A stretch of DNA of 64,000 nt, from contig NC_079890.1 of assembly GCF_024868665.1 (NCBI RefSeq), forward strand, positions 34,325,298 through 34,389,297, read 5' to 3'. Origin of the DNA: Triplophysa rosa (Eukaryota; Chordata; Actinopteri; Cypriniformes; Nemacheilidae). The notes under the pieces were generated by a model, which worked only from the letters and a program-made list of their open reading frames with translations, was not told the origin of the DNA and did no database searches. Positions within the stretch are counted from its first letter, which is position 1. Every line of letters begins with the position of its first letter. Shown in pieces: positions 35,901-48,900 of this stretch. The translations under genes were made by a program, and so were the position numbers.

Positions 35901-38405
35901 GGGGTCTTTTATTCTGTTGCTGCAGCATGGCGGGGGTAAGCTGCTGTTGGTAGAGATGGGCCAGATCAGTGGCAAGACTGGGCTCCACAGCTGGCAGTTG
36001 GGCAGGAATCTGAGACGGTAGTGACTGCAGTGACATTGACTGCATCATGAGTGGAGAGAAGAGAGGGAGATCCATTGACATTTGAATTTGAGGCAGTGGA
36101 ACTGGGGGTTGTGGGGTTGAAGAAGTTGGTGGTGTGAGGGTAGAAGTAGTAACAGGTATATTTGGTGTTGGTACCCTTTGAGGAGGTGGCGGGGGAGGTG
36201 GGGGTGGAGGAGGCTGTGGTGGAGCAGTAGCAGCATCGGGTGTTTGAGGTCTCAGTGGGTACAGCTTGTCATATTGTTCTCTGTACTCTTTGGCAAATCT
36301 CTCTAGAAATCGGAAAGGAAAGAAAGCCTGGTGGATATGCTCCTGATGACTTTTCAGAATCAATATGTTGGAAAAGAGCTTCCCGCAGGTCTCACACTCC
36401 AGCTTCTCTAATCCTTCAATGGGGTCAACCACTCTGGTGATACCAGCTGACCCACTGGATCCAGATAAAGATCCGGTTGGCTTTCTTTGTGCTTTTTGCT
36501 TGTTCTCATTGTACTGAATTACCAACTCAAATCCAAAATTTTCCAACAGGGCTTTAGTGGCATTTCCACGAGCATCTGATGCAATCCTTGGAGGAGGAAA
36601 TCCAGAGTCGTGGTTTAGATTTGCTACAGCTTGGGGAGTCTCTTTCTTGTCTTTGGACTTGTCTGACATGTCTTTTGCGGCATGATCCTCTGCTTTATCA
36701 CAAATTTCTTTATCCTTTGGATGTTCTCTTTCTTTCTCACTGTGAGGAGATGACTTTGTTTTTTTGTCTACGGGGTGAGAGAGAGCACTCTGCTGAAGCA
36801 AAGCCATTTGGCTTGAACCCTGGGAGTGGGAATGGGCTTGGTGCTGTTGCTGTAGGTGATGATGCAGAAGCTGCTGTTGTAAGCAGCTCTGCTGGGCAGA
36901 GTTTTTCTGTTCCTCCAACAGCGAAGCAGCAGATGCACTTAAGTTCAGTGAAGAGCTATTTAGGTTCATTTCTGGATTCAACTGAAATTCTGCCCCAGGA
37001 ATGTAAAACGGAAAGAGAAGTTGCTGCTGCTGAAGTGGGAGAAGAGCATCTGTAGTCATAGGGAAGTGCTGGAGGAGAGGGTTAAAGAGGTGGGACTGAA
37101 GAAGAGCGGCCTGCTGAAACTCTTGTTGGAGTTGGGCTTGGGCCTGTGCTTGAGCTTGGGCCAGCTGCTGCTGTTGTTGCTGAAGCTGCTGCTGATGGCC
37201 CCTTGAGGACATGATATCTGCAAATTTCTTCTTTTTAACATCATGATTCTCAGAAGGGGAGGAATGACAAGCAGAGTTGCCAAAATTCTCAACATTGTGA
37301 GCATGACTCAGATGGTTACCTCCTAGGATGCCTTGAGCTGCCTGAGCTCCTGCCGGAGAACTGCTGCTGTTGCTGGTGGTCGAGTTAGTGGTGGGAACAG
37401 GGCTTGAGGTTGAAGTGCTATTGGAAGTGCTTCCAGTTGGACCACTACTGCTCACGGAGCTAGAACTGCCACCGGCTGCTTCAAGCTTTGCTGCCCTGGC
37501 CTTGGTCTGATGAAGAACAGAGCGCATGTGAATCTCCAATGTAGAGCTCTGGCTGTATGCTACGTTGCACGTGCTGCACTTGAAGGGCTTATTATCAGGG
37601 CTGCTGGTTGGTTCTGGCTGGCCAGTGGTGGATTCCTGTAGGGCCCTTTTGACTTTGTGTAAGTGCGACACAGAGTTGTAATGTACAAGAAGGATGTTCT
37701 TTTGGGTAAATGACTCTTTGCAGACTGTGCACTTAAAAGGACGGGATGGATCTAAAAACTTCTCCATAGTAAAGTTGGGGCCTTTTCTAAATGGCAGGGC
37801 TCGTTTTGGTTCAGATCCAGAATCCTCTTGCAAAGATCCAGAGTCACTGCCAGTTGGACTTTGCTTTTCCTCTGGGTCGCTTTCTTCTCCTTCCTTATCA
37901 TCATCAAGTAGACCACCCTGGTCCTCTCCAAGTGATGGATCACCCATAATCATTAAATCTCCATTCATCAGTAAACCTCCATAAAGCTGCTGAATATCGG
38001 CTTCACTCAGCTCCAGGTGACTGGTCTCCAGATGCTTCTTGAGTGCCTGCAAGGTCCTGAAGCTCCGCTGGCACAGACAACACATTGTGGCTGCACGGAT
38101 TACATGGTATTGGGAATGGAGCTGTAGTTTCTCTATTGTCTTGAATGCCAAACTACACTGGTTGCAGCGATATTTGTAGACATGTCGATCAGAAACAGGC
38201 AGTTGGGGCCTTTTATTGTGGACCTCATTGAAGTGCATCTGAAGGGCATTGGAGGACTTGAAGACTTTGTTGCAGCCCTTTTTCCAACAAAGAAAAGCAG
38301 TGGAATCATCTTTTGAAGGCTGCTGTTCCTCAAGAGGAGACTTGCGAGATTCAGACGTGTCTGTGGCCAGGCAAACTCCTTTCTCAGACTCAATATCTGC
38401 CACAT
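32946..38405 (-). CDS. zfhx3: zfhx3 giant penultimate exon (four homeodomains, ten zinc fingers)
   Basis: A 5460-base exon coding about 1820 residues, the DNA-binding core of ZFHX3. In protein order it has three C2H2 fingers (about 38290-38050; the first is CX4C, CWKKGC), fingers near 37700 and 37560, a Gln-rich stretch (37130-37200), a finger near 36390, a Pro run (36180-36235), homeodomain 1 (about 35733-35913, [12 protein letters not shown]), homeodomain 2 (35441-35626, [13 protein letters not shown]), a finger near 35350, one near 34770, homeodomain 3 (34262-34444, [15 protein letters not shown]), a finger near 34220, homeodomain 4 (33372-33552, [14 protein letters not shown]) and a last finger near 33310. 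All four homeodomains keep the WF-x-N recognition-helix core. The acceptor is GTGATTGCAG before 38405; the donor is AACTCAG|GTATG at 32946, phase 1. Matches to ZFHX3 rather than ZFHX4 include the ESEKG-CLATD start and the [11 protein letters not shown] region. The frame is open throughout. Confidence 0.97.
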
Positions 38406-38496
38406 CTGCAATCACAAAAAAGCACACTTTAAATTTCTCATTAGGCACATACGTGTGAATTTACTAAATGTTTCCTCCACTGCAGGACAATCTGAC
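38406..38496 (-). other. zfhx3: 91-base zfhx3 intron
   Basis: GTCAGA...TTTGTGATTGCAG, phase 1. An in-frame TAA lies inside, so retention would stop translation. Confidence 0.9.
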
Positions 38497-38620
38497 CTGC
38501 TTGCTTTTTAGTGTCATCTGAGTTTGAGTTGGTCAAAGACTGAGGTGTGTTTTGAGTATCTCTGTCTGGTCCAGGGACTGGTATGAACATGCTTGCAGGC
38601 AGTACTTCTGATGCTGACAC
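38497..38620 (-). CDS. zfhx3: zfhx3 internal exon, 124 bases
   Basis: Small exon between the finger-pair exon and the giant exon. It begins in phase 0 after a strong acceptor (TTGTTTTTTTCCAG) and ends in phase 1 at AAGCAAGCAG|GTCAGA. The single last base joins the giant exon to make an Asp codon, giving [14 protein letters not shown]. It encodes a linker with no zinc finger, beginning VSASEVLPASMFIPVPGPDR; the SMF-x-P and PDRD parts resemble mammalian ZFHX3 at the same place. The following intron (38406-38496) is only 91 bases and carries an in-frame stop, so its retention would truncate the protein before all four homeodomains. Confidence 0.92.
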
Positions 38621-41489
38621 CTGGAAAAAAACAAGTTGTGTCACGTTAATTATAGTTCATAAATGACAACGACTCAATAAGGAATGCAAAACATCTTGAA
38701 TTAACACTACAGACAAGCAAATTACAAATCTCAAGAGCATTGTTTCACATGCTTTTGTTTGGGGAAAATGAACTGTTGACACAGGTGAAAGATGTTGAGC
38801 ACTTGAAAAAATTTTCAGCATCTTATTTAAACTGACTGACAAATACATTCATTTTTAGATTTGAATTCTTACACTTCGTTTGCCATCCATGGAATTTGCA
38901 CTCCATGGTGTTTTGTCATGCACTGTGATAGTTAATGCAGCCAATTAGTGTGATGGGCTGTGAGGTCTACCTTAGCAAAAGCTTATTAGAGAGCCTAATT
39001 AAATAAGTCTTCCACCTCATAAAATGTGCATTTCATTCCAACAGAAAGCACGGTGCACTAAAATGCCGTCATTCTGCTTGGAATTCTGGGTAATGAAACT
39101 ACTGCCAATTCCTGGATAATGACCAGCACTCTTTAACATACAGCGCTCATTAAGGTGTTTTTAAGGAGTATTATAATCTACAAATTATGCAAATTATCAC
39201 TTGAAACAAAGCCATTAGTAAAAACTAACTTCAAATGTAGGCAGATGGTGAGCAGAATGTTTTGCAGTCCAACTGATTAGAAAATGAAAATAATGAAAGT
39301 AACGCTGAATATTGTTGCGATAAGTGCAAAAGGTCATCAAGGATTGCTTTGGTGTCAATCATACATGATTGACATGTGCAGTGTCTAACTTTAAAGAGCA
39401 CGATTCTCCACGCATGCCTCTCACGCTCTCTATGTCTTTCTCATTAAAAAACAACAGATTCATTGACATGGCTTCTATTTAACAATAATCAGAGATTGAG
39501 ATTGGAAAAGGTTGGGAGATGAGCCACTGTCTGCTTCACCTTCCTCCAATTAACTCCCAAACTGAACAATCAGCCCAACTCTTCATGCATTTTAATAGCG
39601 TAATGTTACCAAACTATCCTTTCTTCATTACCTGTTTGGAATTTCTTTAAGCTCAGTTCCTTCTCCAGTTCACAGCACAGGTTATGGATCAAAGGTTACT
39701 ATTTGACAGTCCAGGAGGCTTTGATATCTTGGTCATGCTTTTAGTCATTGTAATGAGATTATATCAACAAAAAATGTACAAATGTGACCTTGACAGCCGT
39801 AGACACAAACATGTGGAATCACACTAGACAAAATCTATTTATCAGCTTTTTACGCCACATCCCACCCCCCAAACCAACCAATGCTCTCCAAACTAAAAGT
39901 GTTAAATGCTTGTGGAGAGTTCCAGAAACAAAACATGCCAGTGATTAACATTACAAAGTGGACTGTTTCTAGACAACTGCATCATTAGGCAAAGAGCTCC
40001 GAGTGCCGAGAGTATCCCAAGGTCACTTTTAATTTGGGCCGTCTAATTGGCAAACATAGTTCCAAATGGCTATCATCTAGCCAGGCTCAGAATTAATGAA
40101 GCACAATTATTTTCATTACCCCTATCTTAGACAGACAGAACATTAGACAGAGAGTGAGAGAGTGGGGAGGGAGGGCAGGGCGAGCGAGCGAGGAAGAGTA
40201 CATCTTTATGCAATTTTTGCAAGAAATAAAAGTAAACTGATTCAGAATTCATCAAGACTGTCTGCCTGACACACGGAACAGGATGAAATACCTATCTCTA
40301 TCTCGCCCTACTTGTAAAAGAAGGTGCTGGTTTTAATGTGCATTGTATTAGCTCCGTTTCTATCATGCGCCGCACTTGTACGCCGCTCGGTGCGTTATTA
40401 CCTCTATAAAAGAAAAAATATTGCCGTCTGGCCTCTACTAATGTGTTCGCCATTTGCTTTCTGGCTGGTTGAGTGGAGATGCCATCAGAGCGAACGGCCA
40501 GCGTGCAATTCAGCTCCACAGGCAAACTTAAACTTAATTATTTTGCAGCTGAAATCTGGCGAAAATAAAAGCAATAATGTCCCTCTGTGGTCTCAGTATG
40601 AGCTGGAGAAGAATAAGGTGAATATTCTCAGGAGGGTCCGACAGGGAAGACTGCTGGAGGCGAGAGAGCTATGAGAGGTGGAAATACTGTAAAGATATGA
40701 TGTAAGAATTACAGTAGCGAACGTCTGGAATACAAACGACTTTGGTAATCACATGGGGTTTTCTAATTTCTTTGCTAAACTAAGAACAAAGAATGAAAAT
40801 GTATTCACGTTCTACACACTCACGTTTCTCCCTGTGAGCACTGAGATTTTTTCCTCTAGAATTTGAGGAGAAACATCGGCAACAAAGTGGGAAAAACTGA
40901 CCCTAGCACTCAAAGCTTGTGTCCTAAAATACGCAAGTCACTTTGAATACAACATGCCTGGGAGCCATTTAACAATGAACATTCCTTGAGGCGTTTGGAT
41001 TAAGACTTAAAATGTCATCAATTAGATTAAAGGAAACAACTCAGTTCATCAGTTCTCAGGATGACCTCAGTTCATCAAAGGCAGTGAGTAAGAATCGTGA
41101 GTCAGAAGCGATGTCGATGCCTGATGTCATCACTACCGAACACTGACAGAACTCTCACCATGCCAAAACAAGATCTTTGCTTCTTCTACCTTAAGACAAG
41201 ACACCGCACACACAAATCAACTGATATAAACAGCTAGTTCATCCACTAAGCAGACTGAATGAAAATGAATGAAAATAAAAAAAAATTGGATAAAATATTA
41301 AATATTATATTTACATTTTCACGAAAGGTGTGACTATTTGCATAATGGTGACTAAAATCAGACCCACCAATACCGATGGATTAATTTCAACTGCACTGAA
41401 CAGCGCCAAACGAAATACTTCCTATTCAACTTTGATATTCCACTAGCATGACAAATACTAATAATTTCTGCAGTATCCGTAAGACTTAC
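38621..41489 (-). other. zfhx3: zfhx3 intron, 2869 bases
   Basis: No repeat or RNA gene recognised. Short ORFs at 40298-40674 are unsupported. Confidence 0.85.
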
Positions 41490-41690
41490 AGTGGCAATCA
41501 GCTTGTCGACGCAGTCAGGTGCCACGCTGTGGAGGTGGGTGAGGTGGAACTGCAGGTGGACCTTGTTGTTGAGCATGTCCTGGCACAGCGGGCAGCGGAA
41601 CATGGGCTGCACAGAGTGCTGCGTCATCACGTGCATTCTTAGCCGGTTCAGATCTGAGTTGCTGAACTTGCAGTAGGGACACTGGTACAT
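41490..41690 (-). CDS. zfhx3: zfhx3 exon with a pair of C2H2 zinc fingers
   Basis: A 201-base exon (67 codons, phase 0 at both ends) encoding two adjacent C2H2 fingers: [20 protein letters not shown] followed by MTQH, then [20 protein letters not shown] followed by THLH. It is nearly identical to the corresponding mammalian ZFHX3 segment, ending [13 protein letters not shown]. The acceptor is CTCTCGTTGAACAG before ATGTACCAG and the donor is GCCACT|GTAAGTC. The ATG at 41690 is an internal methionine, not a start. Since the length is a multiple of three, skipping would remove both fingers and keep the frame. Confidence 0.95.
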
Positions 41691-42128
41691 CTGTTCAACG
41701 AGAGAGAATGTTAGCTTCCTGATAAGAGTGGGAAAATCAAGGGCAGATCAAGACCCGTCTCCCTCCCGTGCAGCGAGCAGTGGGCTACTCTGAGATGCGG
41801 ATACTTCAAAGAGTTCTCATCTGTCAAATATCATATTGATTTTCCACCTTTTGCACAATTAGCATTGCAAGAGCAGCAAAAAAAACAACAACACTGAGAA
41901 ATATAATATTTTTAGAGAAAGAAAAAAGCACGCATGCATAATTTAAAGAGGCCAGCCACATTCTAATGCTCAACATAAAAAAATGCCTAAGAACAACATC
42001 CGCAGATATTTTGTTAATTAATGGGCACAGTTAATGAGACCTACATGCCTGGGGATCAGATGAGGTTTTAGAAAAACAGCCAGAGAGAATTCGGCATGAT
42101 TTACATAGACTGGAGATTCCTTCCATAC
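41691..42128 (-). other. zfhx3: zfhx3 intron, 438 bases
   Basis: Phase-0 GT-AG intron with nothing else recognised. Confidence 0.88.
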
Positions 42129-42262
42129 CTGCTCTCCACTGCTTTTCTCAGCTGTCCTGGGTCTTTTAGACGACAGGGGGCTTTCCGATGCCTCCGACCT
42201 TGAGGGGGGGCGCTTGGAGGGGACCGGAGAATCCGTCTGTTCCCTCTCCGATTGGCTGGATG
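42129..42262 (-). CDS. zfhx3: zfhx3 internal exon, 134 bases
   Basis: Exon encoding a Ser/Pro/Lys/Arg-rich linker (ASSQSEREQTDSPVPSKRPP, then SKRPRTAEKSSGEQ) just before the finger-pair exon. The acceptor is TGTGTCTATGGCAG|CATCC; the two leading bases complete a codon opened by the exon at 50939. It ends in phase 0 at GGAGAGCAG|GTATGG. The SKRPR stretch is a plausible nuclear-localisation type basic cluster, which is an inference. A second AG seven bases into the exon would break the frame and is not favoured. Confidence 0.88.
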
Positions 42263-42804
42263 CTGCCATAGACACAAAGAAAAAGCATGGCTGTCAAAAA
42301 CACTGAGAATAGATTTGGCAGTCATGCATCAATCGATGCAACAGCCCTTTTGAAACAAGAACGCAGTTAAACTGCAACTGTGTAGTACAAAAAAACGGAT
42401 TGCACTTAAAATGCCTTGTTTAGCAATCAGCAGGACAATTAGATTTATGTAATGCATACTTGTAGTCCACTGTATTGTAACTGTTGCACATTGCAGTACA
42501 GCTGCGGTTCGCTGCAGTCTCCCATAATGTAATTATAATTCACTGCAGTGGAAATATAGGCAATGTAGTACGAATGCAGCTTGTAGGAATTACAACTCAA
42601 GTTTAATACAATAGAACTACAGTTTAGCAAACACTTTACAGGTGCACTGCAAAATGATTAAGGCTGCAGTTTCTGCGCAGTTGTTGGCATGGTAACCGCA
42701 GCAGCGATCATATTGCACTAAACTGCAGCTGTAAAGCTAAACTGATTCATTTCCTTATTAGGAGGCTTCTATGGTGTGGTTAATGCACACTAGCAGACTA
42801 AAAA

Positions 42805-42935
42805 TGGAGAAAGAGATTTTGAAAAACGTTGGTAACCAAACAACATTGGCTCTCATTGACTACCATTGTATGGACACAAAACCCCTCAAAATGTATTATT
42901 TTGTGCTCCACAAAAGAATCAAAAACAGGTTGTAA
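42805..42935. repeat. AGTTCACCC-family MITE fragment
   Basis: Carries AACGTTGGTAACCAAACAAC, TGTATGGACACAAAACCCCT and CACAAAAGAATC, the central part of the family. Confidence 0.6.
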
Positions 42936-45900
42936 ATAGTTAAAACACTGCAGTAATTTACATCAAGAGGTGAGCAGCAGCTTGTTTTTAAATGCAATAT
43001 AAAAGCATCTGACAAGAATAAGCCAGGCCGGCAGATTGCTCAGGCAAGCTGTTCCCACTCCAAACCAACTACTCTTTCAACTGCTCCTCCCATGACACTT
43101 AGTAGAAGCAGCGTCTGTGCTTTGACGGGTTGTCTCTTCCTATGTTGGATGTTTAGGACATCAGACACCAACACCGACATCTAATCAAAACATTAGTTTG
43201 CCACGGTGAGCAGCTTTAGGATGCATGAAGTGAGGCGAAGGGATTCACCTAACCTGAGAAGAGTCAAATATACCACAGGTGGCTTCAAACTGAAGAAAGT
43301 GCTTTGTTCTGGCTCCTAATTTAATTCCTTTTTCCTTGCTTATCTAAATATTTTAAGTGACATCCCCTGGTATTTTCAGTTTGCAAAAAGTCTTGCAGAT
43401 TTGCAACAGTTTGCAAAGAACCTTGCGGAGCAAGTTGACGTTAGCCAAACACGACAACATGTTCACAGCCAACTCCCTGAGCAAAAACATATCTGGCTTA
43501 ATGGCTCGAATGACCTTCGAAGACAACTCTGTTCATCACCGCAGAAAAGCAAGAATGTGTGTTCAAGTATGTAGAACAGGGCCGTGTGCGTGCCATGAAT
43601 TGGCCAAGTGTTTGAGTCTTTGCATACTTGTCAAAATAAGTTTCTGGTCTAGCGGAGCACATCAAAACTTATTGTCTTCAACATACGGCATATTAATGCA
43701 TGACAAATGGCACATTTGTTGAATATGTAATATAAGACAATATAATACACATATTCATTGTGAGAAGTGTTCATAATGCTAGTCGCCGTCACTGGAAAGT
43801 CATTCATAGAGCGGATAAAACATTTAACACAACTAATCCTTTTAACACAATCTGCCCAGCCATTAACAATGCGTGGCATTACTCCGTGTTCTGTTTTCAC
43901 CCAGCGAGGCCTGACAAAAACGCAAAGAGCTTAGTTACCCAGCATGCATCTGTTTATTATAAAAAGGCAGAAAAACAAACTAGGTGTGGCGATACAGAGG
44001 CATCAGAGCACCGAGTAAAAATAATCAACTCATACAAAAAGTAAATCCGAGCTAAGCCAGAGAGGAGTCAAGCGAGCGCGCTGTTCTGGGGAAAGAATCC
44101 ACAGTGAAACTTAAGACGCCCTTCTCTCTCGCCGGCCCATAACGAGGCCATAAAGAGTTACATTTGGCATGATTTGGCCAGTCCTGAAAGGGCAAATTGA
44201 GAGTAGGGGATTGTAGGGAAGGAGAGGGGGTGTGGAGGTCAGGTTAAACGGGGTTGACCATGGACAGACATTAAAGTGTCAGATTCAATCACGGACCAGG
44301 GCAGCTGAGCGCTGGCTTCAGTGGGAAGGCCCTGCTTTTGAGATCGCTGCCTACCGTATCTCCCAGAGACTGACAAAATCAACCGGTGCAGGCCTATTAG
44401 GTTCAGTCACGGCCAATCCCATTAGACACATCCACCAATAAACGAAGGAAATGTTAAACAATAGAACCTCCCATTCGTTGCCATTAACGTTTAGTCTGGC
44501 TCCTGGAAGTGTCCTGTGTACTACACAGCTCTTCTACAGACACTTGCTCTGCTCTCTTGGGCTGTCCAATGGCTATTCCTTTCTCCTGCTGGTCCTTGCG
44601 CTCTACTAAAAAAGACCCTTGCAAGCTCAAGGTCGAATGTGTGGTCCTGAATCTATTTTATTTTGAACACTATTTTAGGGTAAGGGGTAAGGGATGCTCA
44701 ATACTTCAAAAAAAACATCACTCCAAGCATTACTAATGAGTCAATTAGAGTCCATTTTTATGATCTATCTGATAATTTTTTGTGAAAAACGTGAGAGCGA
44801 TGGAGCAGCTGTCTCCCGGGGTCCTGCTGCACATGTGTAGAGGGGAGGACGACCGGCTGCCTCCAGGCACAGCCTCACCTCGTCACGCCCTGTTAGGACT
44901 CCATAAATCTGATCAATTGTTTGCTTTAAAAGAGCTCCCAAACACCCACTTCTGCCACCAAACAGCCGTGACTAAAGTCCAGCTACCGTATCCAGTTTTC
45001 TGTTGTCAGGAGACTTGAGCATGCTGGAACAAAATGGAGACCAATAACCAGGCAGAGAGACAGGACTGCGGGCATGTGCAGCGCCCGTGTTCGGCATAGC
45101 TCAACATCTGAGCGGGTCAGATCCATTATGAGAGAGCATGACCAGAACCTGATAGCAGGGGTCTCTCTCTGCCCTCCCTCTCCTGCTCATGAACTTGGCT
45201 ACGACTATGTGTCTCCCACTGTGACTATAACTCCGCTGTGTTCAAAGTGCTGAGTACTGTATACTATTGGTCAACCGATATGGGGTTTGAAAGGCTGATA
45301 TCTAGAGGGGGTTTGTTTCTAGACGAAAGGGGGACAATAGCCAGTATAGCAGAAAAAATACAACGATAGTCAATAAAAAAAGATACAATAGCTGGTTAAA
45401 ATATGCTTATAATGTAATACAATACAAATTGTACTTCAAGTTTGAGTGTATACATGCAGTGCAAAATTAATTTCAAAATGTCCAAAAAATATAAAAAAGG
45501 CCAAATTTCAGCAGATATACAGTAAACTGTTTCAGCGGCAACAGCATAAACATTGTGTGGCCCAAACATAACTTCCAGTAGCGTATGCAAAGAATCAATA
45601 ACTGCCGAGTACTTTTAATTGAATTCAATACAATTGATATACAATAAAATATACAAATATTTTAATATTATTACAAATTAAATCGTTATATTATAACCAA
45701 ATACAGCCTGGTATTTAACTTTGGGCCAGGCACATGCATCCAATGAAACCGTCTGAACATAATCTGGAAAGTCCAAATATTTGCTGATAATGAACAATTT
45801 ACATAATGTCAAAAAATAAGTTAAACAAATAATCATGTAAGAAGAAATCTGCAAAAAAGGTCAAATAGGCACTGAAACTAATATATCTTTATATGGCCAA

Positions 45901-48900
45901 ATCCTAAATGAATAACAGTCAAGTCAATATATGGATCAATCATAATGCGTACATAATAGTAGGGACTGTAAACACAGAAGCCATGTCCAACATTGATTAT
46001 CCCACAAAAACACTTTTATACTACAGTACATCACTAATAAAATCTTTCCTTCTTACAACGTTATAGGTCACAAAGACTCTGGGATCTACATCACACAGTC
46101 TATGTGTGCAGTTTTGCCCCCAGCGCGCTCTATAAACCATCCTAATGTAGTATCTGTACATCTGACCTCAATTCTACCATTCAGCAGTCGACTGCGCTTG
46201 CAGCGAAGCCCACAGAGACAGCGACAACGCCCCAACTTTCATCTGACATCAAAAAAGCCAGAGGCAAAGGAGGGGAAAAAGTCTTAAAAGTCAATTAGGT
46301 GATTATTAATTCATGGCCCTTTTCCGTAAGCGGGAGGTCTTTGTTCTGGAGTGTCCCGTAAGTGAATTGGACTTTGGCACCTTCTCTCACCTTCTGGAGC
46401 TGAGCTGCATTTCTCAGCCTGCCTGTCGGCGCTGAGTGCTGGACCTCGCCATCAGGGCAACGTACACGTGCGATGCTGATGCAAACAAGCTAGCAATACC
46501 GCAACAGGTCCGGCATCACGGACACAAATGTAAAAACAGCTGTCAATAGTAGTGTTCCTGAAAAACCCATGGTGAACAGAGACGCTTATGTGTATTGCTC
46601 TGCTCACAGACCTTATAAAGACACCTCCCGATCCTTCAGCTATCCGAGCATTAATACAAAGAAGCGGTCCAACTCCCCAGTGCTACAAGTCATTCACTTT
46701 CACCTCCTCTAACAATAACTGAATATGATCTTTTTTCATTCATTCCCTCCCTCTTTTTAATCTGCCGGCCTTGTTGGTGCCCTGAGCAACAAAGGGGCCA
46801 TATTTCATTTCACCTCATATTTCTCAGGTAATTACTCGGCATCAATTAATTTCAAATAAAGAAAATTACCACCAAAGTCTAACGCCAACGCCACTCCATA
46901 TTGCGGCTTATCACATCGCGGCTCCCATGGTGTACAACCCACTATTAAATGAAAAGACCACCTCCGCGGTTCTGCCAAGGAAGCGCCCGCGTAGGCCCAC
47001 GGGCACGACTGCTGCAAAGACAAATTTAAAATGAAGAAATTAAAAGGAGATATCAATTAGTGGACATGTTATTAATCTTCTGATGGCTAAGTAGCAGCTA
47101 ACACGGCAGTCACCTTTAAAGGACACGCACGCACACCGACACACACGCAAATCTCTCAGGACGGCATGCCAATTAGAACGTAAGGGGCAAAGCTCATAAA
47201 CACAGATCTCTCCGAGTGCTGGCACACAAACAAAGGACGATTTTCAGCCTATTAGTCTTCACGACAAAAATAATTTAAATTTAAGGGATGACAAGCTTTT
47301 AGAGGACATAATATGAATATGCAAACACGTCCTGCTCTTAAAACTGCGCCAAGTGATGTTTCATTTTGTGTCTCGGGGAAATAACTACTGTGACACGGCT
47401 TTCAGATTATTTCACTACCCAGTAAATTCATATTAAAACACTTCTGGGATGATGCAATAAATATAGCATCATAAAAATGATGACAGTCTTCATCTGTATA
47501 CGTAGCATCTCTTCAGCCATATTCACCGTAGTCGACTGACATGCCTGACAGCTACGGCTGCATTTACTGCGATTATAGCGCATCACGCCTCGAGCTCCTG
47601 CCTTCTCACATCAACTTTGTAAAATCTATTAATGGACATCAAGGCTATAAAAAACGCAAACAGCTCTGCGTGTAATGCGCCTCCTCTGCATCCAGGGGGT
47701 GCTAATGTTCACTCCGCAGTCGGAGGACAATTATTTTGCTCTCTCTCATGCACACAAACACAGATGCACACCGGCCAATCTGAGATTCATACATTTGAGT
47801 TAATATAGAAGGCAATAGGAATATAGGGAGCAATTTGTGGGGCTGCTGCGCTCGGGTCAGGACGCGGCTGACCTCCGTCAGATTATTTCTCCTTCTTTAT
47901 TCTTACCCTGGTAATATGAAAGTTGGGGGGGGGTGAGAGGCATTATTCATAAACCCCAAATCATGGCAGAAGCCCCCCTCTCCCACCCTTCCCAGTCCCC
48001 TTCAAATTTATGCCAAATCATATTGTGGTCACTGCTCCAAGCCCTTAAGTGTATTAACGATCCTGCTTTTTGGTTTCGGCTCCACCATGATTCTATAGTA
48101 CGTTACCTATCCTATGTTCTGCCACATATCTTTCCTTTAATATACCCAGAACCCCCGTTCAGATCACTAATGCTATCCCAGCTCACCCAACAGACAGGGA
48201 CTCGCCTTCTATAAATATTTCATAGATTTATTATTAGGTACGCCAGCCGTGCCTATTGGGAAAGGTAGCTTCGATTGCAGCTTTTGCCACCACCACATTT
48301 ACTGTTGAATAATATGTAATGATTTCAAATGACAGCCTAATCTTACAGTTTTCAGCTCCCTCTTCCATATGTGCTTTCGGAAAAATGTTTTTTTTTTCTG
48401 TGTCTACCCAACCCGTGCGTTTGAGACCTGCCTGGTGGTTTATACTCAAACACGTCCCAAATGACACGGCAAACAGATGCACATTCTACACGAGGTCTCT
48501 TCTAAACGCTCTAAATGTCTTGCGCCTTACGCCGTAGGTTCAAAAGAGTCCCATCGGATTGGTTACGGCTTAACTAGGATGATGCGTTTCGCCGGCTGGT
48601 ATTAATACGCTCACACTGAGAGCCATCTGTAAAGCAGTTCCATGTTTCAACACTCACGTTTTCGACGTTTGCGACGTTTGCATGACTAAGATAAGAGGGA
48701 ACGCTTCAATACAGCTAATGACAGACCCTAATAACAGACCTCTAAGACAGCGTGACACAAATCCGCTCGGATGCGTGCCTTTAAATAACAGGTTAGCCAC
48801 GTCTCCAACGCGGCCGGGCCCGGCAGGCCGGCACCTCACCGTCGACGCTCTCCCGACACACATTCTCAGACAATCTCCAGCCAAAACAAGAGCGCGTCTG

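Noticed and set aside
38406..38448. ATG at 38448 as the start of an 1849-codon protein
   Set aside because: It lies inside the 91-base intron; the acceptor at 38406 and the matching phase of the exon at 38497 show the upstream residues are intronic.
41358..41489. Continuation of the finger-pair ORF beyond 41490
   Set aside because: It runs past a GT donor (GCCACT|GTAAGTC) into the intron.
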